From contig CAIQCM010000021.1 of assembly GCA_903870305.1 (NCBI GenBank), forward strand, positions 1 to 7,812: 7,812 bases of DNA, written 5' to 3'. How positions within the stretch are numbered: the first letter of the stretch is position 1; every line of letters starts with the position of its first letter. Positions 5,339 through 7,812 of this stretch are shown here, piece by piece. The notes beneath the pieces were generated by a model that was not told the DNA's origin, searched no databases, and worked only from the letters and a program-made list of their open reading frames with translations. Source of the stretch: an uncultured bacterium. GTDB lineage: Bacteria; Patescibacteriota; Patescibacteriia; CAIQCM01. The position numbers and the translations under genes are program-made.

Positions 5339-7117
5339 CTATAACTCTTTAAACGCTCTGGTGAGTTCTTCGATACGCGCAACATCGCCGATCGTTTCGG
5401 CGTCGCGCATTTCTGTCTCGAGCCGCTCGCGGACCGCTTGGCGGTGGAGCGACGCGAGAATATTCAATATGTCTTTAACCTCGTTAAGCGGTTCGGCCGC
5501 GGGCTCGACATCGAGCTTAAGCGGCAGTATTTCGGCGAGCTCTATGGCTCGCTCTTCCCTTGGCGCGGGAAGTGAAATGATGTTTTGAGTATACCCCGCC
5601 AGGGCCCAGCCATACAAGTCCTTAAGTTCTTCACCTTCCAAATATTCGCTTTTAAGGCCGTTTTGCACTTCTGGACGCACCTTTGGGTCGGTCAGGTATA
5701 TCGCGAGAAGGCGCTCGGAGAGCATGCGCGTTCGCGAAAGCCGAGGCTTCGCCTCGGCGTCCGTTTGCCGAGGCGAAGCCTCGGCATTGCCGCGCTTCGG
5801 CAATTGAGAGCGGATAACATCATCGGGAATGCCGACGGTCTCGGAAAGCACCTTGAGGTAGTGGGCTTGAACCACCGGGTCGCCGACCTCGGCGATGATC
5901 GGCAGAATCTGTTTGATCGCTTCTTTTTTTCCGTCCACGGAGCGCAGGTCATTATTCAACCGAACGTTGGCAATCAAAAAATCAATAATATCGACCGCCT
6001 CGGTAATCGCTTTTTTCCAAAGCAATGGATCTTTTCTTACGCAATCATCGGGATCTTTTCCCGCGCCTTCCGGAATGACAATAACCTTAACGATGAAACC
6101 GTTCCTAAGTGCGGCGACGATCCCCTTTTTTGCCGCATTGGCGCCGGCGGTGTCGGCGTCAAAAGCGACCGCAAGATGTTTGGTGTAATGACCGAGTCGT
6201 CCCAGTTGGTCGTCGGTTAGCGCTGTTCCGGAAATAGCAACAACGTTTCTAATACCCGCTTGATGCGAAGAAATCACATCCATGTTGCCTTCAACCAGAA
6301 CGGCAAGATCGTTCTTCTTAATATCTTGTCTTGCTAAATCTAAGCCGAATAATAACGTCCGAAAACCTATTAAAGCTTCCTTATTTACATCACCGCCTTT
6401 ATTATACAAACCGGTTTCCGGAGTGTTCACGTATTTGCCGCCGGCGTCGGGCTTTTTCTCGTCTTCGGGCAGAAGGCGTCCTGTAAATCCCAAGGTCTCG
6501 CCTTGATGGTTGCGGATTGAAAACATGATCCGTTTTCTAAAACGATCATAAACACCACGGCCATTCACCGATCGTAAGGCCAACCCGGCGTTAATGATAT
6601 CATCGTCCTTATAACCGTGCTTATTGAGAAAATTGCACAACGTTTCCCAGCCCTCGGGCGCATAACCAATGCCAAATGCTCGGATCGTCTCGGGTTTTAA
6701 TTCACGCTTGGACAAATATTGTCTAGCGGCCTCGGCTTGTGGCGAATCGGTGAGTACTTTTTGATAGAAACGGGACGTCAACTCGACAATCTCACGCATC
6801 AAATTCCGCTCATGAGCGATCTTAGGATCGCGGCGTTCGATCTTCACCCCGGCGCGGTCGGCCAAAAGTTTTAAAACCTCCGGAAAATCGTACCCTTCTT
6901 GCTTCATCAAGAATGTAAAAACGTCGCCATGCTCGCCGCAGCCAAAACAATGGAACATCATCCTATCCTCGGATACCATGAACGACGGCGACTTCTCGCT
7001 GTGAAACGGGCAAAGGCCTTTCCAATTGGTCCCGGCCTTCTTGAGCGGCAAATATTCCTGGATCACTTCCACGATATTTATCCGTTGTTTTATCTCTTCT
7101 ATTATTGGATCCCGCAT
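5339..7117 (-). CDS. dnaG: DNA primase DnaG
   Basis: Makes RNA primers at the replication fork; 592 residues, close to the E. coli length. Parts in order: an N-terminal zinc-binding domain with C36, H39, C57 and C60 (CPFH and CFGC); the RNA polymerase core (about 110-260), including YDRFRKRIMF (190-199); the TOPRIM catalytic centre with EGNMD (276-280), FDADTAG (319-325, acidic D320 and D322) and DPDD (355-358); and a C-terminal helical region (about 460-592) in the position of the helicase-binding domain. Residues 441-460 form a linker whose DNA is almost wholly palindromic; it encodes AEASPR and AEAKPR from two inverted copies of one repeat (see 5740-5785). The start is supported by AAGG nine bases upstream, partly inside a hairpin. 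The stop is TAG at 5339-5341, four codons before the rpoD ATG in the same frame. rpsU, often the first gene of this operon, is absent. Confidence 0.98.
   Translation of the reverse strand: MRDPIIEEIKQRINIVEVIQEYLPLKKAGTNWKGLCPFHSEKSPSFMVSEDRMMFHCFGCGEHGDVFTFLMKQEGYDFPEVLKLLADRAGVKIERRDPKIAHERNLMREIVELTSRFYQKVLTDSPQAEAARQYLSKRELKPETIRAFGIGYAPEGWETLCNFLNKHGYKDDDIINAGLALRSVNGRGVYDRFRKRIMFSIRNHQGETLGFTGRLLPEDEKKPDAGGKYVNTPETGLYNKGGDVNKEALIGFRTLLFGLDLARQDIKKNDLAVLVEGNMDVISSHQAGIRNVVAISGTALTDDQLGRLGHYTKHLAVAFDADTAGANAAKKGIVAALRNGFIVKVIVIPEGAGKDPDDCVRKDPLLWKKAITEAVDIIDFLIANVRLNNDLRSVDGKKEAIKQILPIIAEVGDPVVQAHYLKVLSETVGIPDDVIRSQLPKRGNAEASPRQTDAEAKPRLSRTRMLSERLLAIYLTDPKVRPEVQNGLKSEYLEGEELKDLYGWALAGYTQNIISLPAPREERAIELAEILPLKLDVEPAAEPLNEVKDILNILASLHRQAVRERLETEMRDAETIGDVARIEELTRAFKEL
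5740..5785. repeat. Two inverted copies of a 19-bp palindromic element inside dnaG
   Basis: Copy A (5740-5758) is an 8-bp stem GCCGAGGC/GCCTCGGC around loop TTC. Copy B (5767-5785) is the same stem around loop GAA. B is the exact reverse complement of A, with eight bases between (5759-5766), so the DNA can form two small hairpins or one 19-bp hairpin. Both are read in the same dnaG frame, giving AEASPR (445-450) and AEAKPR (454-459). A third hairpin, ATTGCCG (5786-5792) with CGGCAAT (5798-5804), adjoins. The element lies in the linker between the catalytic core and the C-terminal domain, where an in-frame insertion would be tolerated. A diverged copy lies at 7721-7739. Confidence 0.9.
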
Positions 7118-7122
7118 ATGTT

Positions 7123-7139
7123 GCTGCCTTAACGGCAGC
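7123..7139 (-). promoter_or_regulatory. Hairpin in the dnaG 5' leader overlapping its ribosome binding site
   Basis: On the minus strand GCTGCC, loop GTTAA and GGCAGC form a perfect 6-bp stem six bases before the dnaG ATG. The only Shine-Dalgarno-like sequence, AAGG (7130-7127), spans the loop and the 3' arm, nine bases from the start. When folded, part of the site is paired, which could lower dnaG translation. This is seen in the sequence; a regulatory role is inferred. Confidence 0.5.
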
Positions 7140-7148
7140 GGCTCGATT

Positions 7149-7233
7149 CTAATATACTAATTGGTACGAATATAACGAATATACTACGAATTCGTGATTA
7201 AATTCGTCAGATTCGTAAGGATTTGCATATTAG
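7149..7233. repeat. 85-bp nested inverted repeat built of ACGAAT units, upstream of dnaG
   Basis: ACGAAT occurs at 7166, 7175 and 7186 and its complement ATTCGT at 7190, 7202 and 7211, mirrored around a central ACGAATTCGT palindrome (7186-7195). The outer ends are CTAATAT (7149-7155) and ATATTAG (7227-7233). Each arm reads CTAATAT, 10 bases, ACGAAT, 3 bases, ACGAAT, 5 or 6 bases, ACGAAT. The spacers differ between arms while the units and their spacing match. It fills most of the gap between dnaG and the next gene. It could be a multi-site operator, an intergenic palindromic or MITE-like element, or a structured leader. A -10-like TATATT for dnaG lies within its left end (minus strand, 7156-7151). 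Confidence 0.88.
7151..7179 (-). promoter_or_regulatory. Candidate promoter for the dnaG-rpoD operon
   Basis: On the minus strand TATATT (7156-7151) matches a sigma-70 -10 box well. Seventeen bases upstream is TTCGTT (7179-7174), a poor -35 match formed by one of the ACGAAT units. A start near 7144 would give a leader of about 27 bases containing the hairpin at 7123-7139. Only the -10 box is convincing. Confidence 0.3.
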
Positions 7234-7243
7234 CATCGAGTCC

Positions 7244-7262
7244 TAGGCCCGAAAAGGGCCTA
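7244..7262 (-). terminator. GC-rich hairpin at the end of the unknown gene, possibly a weak terminator
   Basis: TAGGCCC (7244-7250) and GGGCCTA (7256-7262) form a perfect 7-bp stem around GAAAA (plus-strand reading). On the minus strand the stem starts with the TAG stop codon of the 7260-7619 gene. No U run follows in that direction, so it is not a classical intrinsic terminator; it may be weak, or may stabilise the 3' end of the transcript. Confidence 0.45.
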
Positions 7263-7619
7263 TCCGAACAATTTGCCGAAAAATCTCTTTTTTTGCTCCG
7301 GTTCCTCGGTCTCGGGCGCCGGGGCATTATCGAATGACTGCTTTATGCGCTCCAGCTCTCGTTCGATCAACGGCCCGTCATAATCACCGGAATGCATATG
7401 CCCGACTCCGTAACTTGGCTGTTTTTGGTCGATATGGATCGAAACCTCAACTCCGCCGGATTGTTCGGCAAGGTAAACATGGAACTTGGGGAAGATCCCC
7501 GTCCCCAACCGCCGCGCATAGCTCGTTTGTTGGCTCCGGTTATCATAATGCTCGCTGTAGCCGGCGCGGCGGATCAAGGTTCGGGCGTTGTCTTTGAGGT
7601 TTTGTAAAACGATTTTCAT
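7260..7619 (-). CDS. Short soluble protein of unknown function
   Basis: A 119-residue soluble protein that I cannot assign to a named family. The N-terminal part (1-40) is basic, with RTLIRRAGYSEH (13-24) and SYARRL (33-38). A middle strand-rich part (42-70) carries FPKFHVYL and VEVSIHIDQKQPSY. GHMHSGDYDG (73-82), with H62, D64, H74, H76, D79 and D81, is rich in possible metal ligands or catalytic residues. A helix (83-97) follows, then a Pro/Glu-rich linker (99-109) and a basic aromatic tail, KKRFFGKLFG (110-119), which could be a binding motif. No signal peptide or membrane helix is visible. There is no Shine-Dalgarno sequence before the ATG. The ordered, well-spaced motifs and normal composition argue for a real gene. 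It runs in the same direction as dnaG but is separated from it by a hairpin and the ACGAAT array. Confidence 0.8.
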   Translation of the reverse strand: MKIVLQNLKDNARTLIRRAGYSEHYDNRSQQTSYARRLGTGIFPKFHVYLAEQSGGVEVSIHIDQKQPSYGVGHMHSGDYDGPLIERELERIKQSFDNAPAPETEEPEQKKRFFGKLFG

Positions 7620-7644
7620 AAGTTAACGGTCTTAGTTTAACTTA
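7619..7644. promoter_or_regulatory. Inverted repeat at the start of the unknown gene
   Basis: TAAGTTAA (7619-7626) and TTAACTTA (7637-7644) form an 8-bp dyad with a 10-base spacer, touching the start codon of the minus-strand gene. The inner arms AGTTAA/TTAACT equal those of the dyad at 12-35 before the first PAP2 gene, where the spacer is 8 bases. Both are AT-rich, so chance is possible. A shared regulator is speculative. Confidence 0.35.
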
Positions 7645-7684
7645 ATATTGATTATTTTGTAAGAGGGATGGGCAAAGACGATCA

Positions 7685-7714
7685 TTGGACTTTATCTCAA
7701 AGATACGGTAGATT
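7685..7714 (+). promoter_or_regulatory. Weak candidate promoter for the tRNA-Ser gene
   Basis: TTGGAC (7685-7690) and TAGATT (7709-7714), 18 bases apart, resemble -35 and -10 boxes imperfectly (3 and 4 of 6 bases). They would start transcription near the base of the 7719-7741 hairpin, in front of the tRNA. No better candidate is visible in the 139-base gap. Confidence 0.25.
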
Positions 7715-7718
7715 TTCT

Positions 7719-7741
7719 TTGTCGAGGCGAAACCTCGACAA
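7719..7741. repeat. Diverged third copy of the dnaG palindromic element, as a hairpin upstream of the tRNA
   Basis: TTGTCGAGG (7719-7727), loop CGAAA and CCTCGACAA (7733-7741) form a perfect 9-bp stem. Its central 19 bases (7721-7739) match copy B in dnaG at 16 of 19 positions. Two of the three differences (second C to T, eighteenth G to A) fall on paired positions and keep the pair, which points to selection for the hairpin or to a repeat family. A short T-rich stretch follows (TTGGTTTTG), so it could also serve as a weak terminator or as a processing signal in the tRNA leader. Confidence 0.75.
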
Positions 7742-7758
7742 TTGGTTTTGTCTGGAGC

Positions 7759-7812
7759 GGAAGCGTGGCCGAGTGGCCGATGGCGCACGCTTGGAAAGCG
7801 TGTAAACCGCAA
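7759..7812 (+). tRNA. tRNA-Ser (anticodon GGA), 5' part only
   Basis: The sequence fits a serine tRNA: acceptor 5' strand GGAAGCG (7759-7765), U8-G9, D stem GCC (7768-7770) with GGC (7782-7784) around a GAGTGGCCGAT loop, anticodon stem CACGC (7786-7790) with GCGTG (7798-7802), and loop TTGGAAA with anticodon GGA (7793-7795), which reads UCC/UCU codons. The bases after the anticodon stem (TAAACCGCAA) are the start of the long variable arm typical of class II tRNAs. The T arm and 3' end lie beyond the window. Confidence 0.93.

Noticed and set aside
5585..6220. Long plus-strand ORF opposite dnaG
   Set aside because: It is antisense to the TOPRIM and linker part of dnaG, with no recognisable domain and no plausible start signal.
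7166..7216. ACGAAT array as a CRISPR
   Set aside because: Units are only 6 bases with 3-6 base spacers and change orientation in the middle; a CRISPR has longer direct repeats and longer unique spacers.
7668..7805. 45-codon ORF starting at an ATG just after AAGAGGG
   Set aside because: It runs through the hairpin at 7719-7741 and most of the tRNA-Ser gene, so it cannot be a normal protein gene.
1..7812. Transposase, prophage, toxin-antitoxin or defence genes
   Set aside because: None of the ORFs carries motifs of these systems. The only mobile-looking signals are the short palindromic elements.

Overview
The window looks like a stretch of chromosome from a small-genome, uncultivated bacterium, most likely a Patescibacteria/CPR lineage of the Parcubacteria type. 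This is an inference from gene content, tight packing, mostly absent Shine-Dalgarno sequences and the style of the proteins; no marker here proves it. TGA ends three genes, so UGA is not recoded as in Gracilibacteria/SR1. TAG ends at least three genes, so it too works as a stop.

Plus strand, 1-3452: a compact membrane-lipid operon. It encodes a PAP2-family lipid phosphatase (43-768), a flippase-like integral membrane protein of the AglD/LPG-synthase-TM type (825-1733), a second paralogous PAP2 phosphatase (1738-2472) and a diacylglycerol-kinase-family lipid kinase (2469-3452). Two ATGA stop/start overlaps (765-768 and 2469-2472) indicate translational coupling. The operon pairs enzymes that remove a lipid phosphate with one that adds it, plus a putative lipid transporter. 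This suggests recycling of a phospholipid or polyprenyl carrier. A cysteine-free ArsR-type winged-helix regulator (3474-3800) and a 49-residue lmo0937-type membrane peptide (3883-4032) follow.

A perfect 15-bp bidirectional terminator hairpin (4038-4070) separates these from the convergent minus-strand genes. Those are the housekeeping sigma factor rpoD (4079-5326) and the primase dnaG (5339-7117), a dnaG-rpoD 'macromolecular synthesis' pair without rpsU. Upstream of dnaG is an unusual 85-bp nested inverted repeat built from ACGAAT units. Then come a short unknown protein gene (7260-7619, minus) and the first 54 nt of a tRNA-Ser(GGA) on the plus strand, cut off by the window end.

Four points deserve attention. 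(1) The flippase gene carries an in-frame TAG in its first membrane helix; the ATGA overlap and a good ribosome binding site both point to the upstream ATG at 765. (2) A 19-bp palindromic element occurs twice, in opposite orientations, inside the dnaG coding region (5740-5785). A diverged third copy with a compensatory base-pair change lies upstream of the tRNA (7719-7741), which suggests a dispersed palindromic repeat that can insert in frame into proteins. (3) The ACGAAT array at 7149-7233 is a previously unexplained symmetric structure. (4) dnaG and rpoD lie in the same reading frame, separated only by a TAG and four codons.
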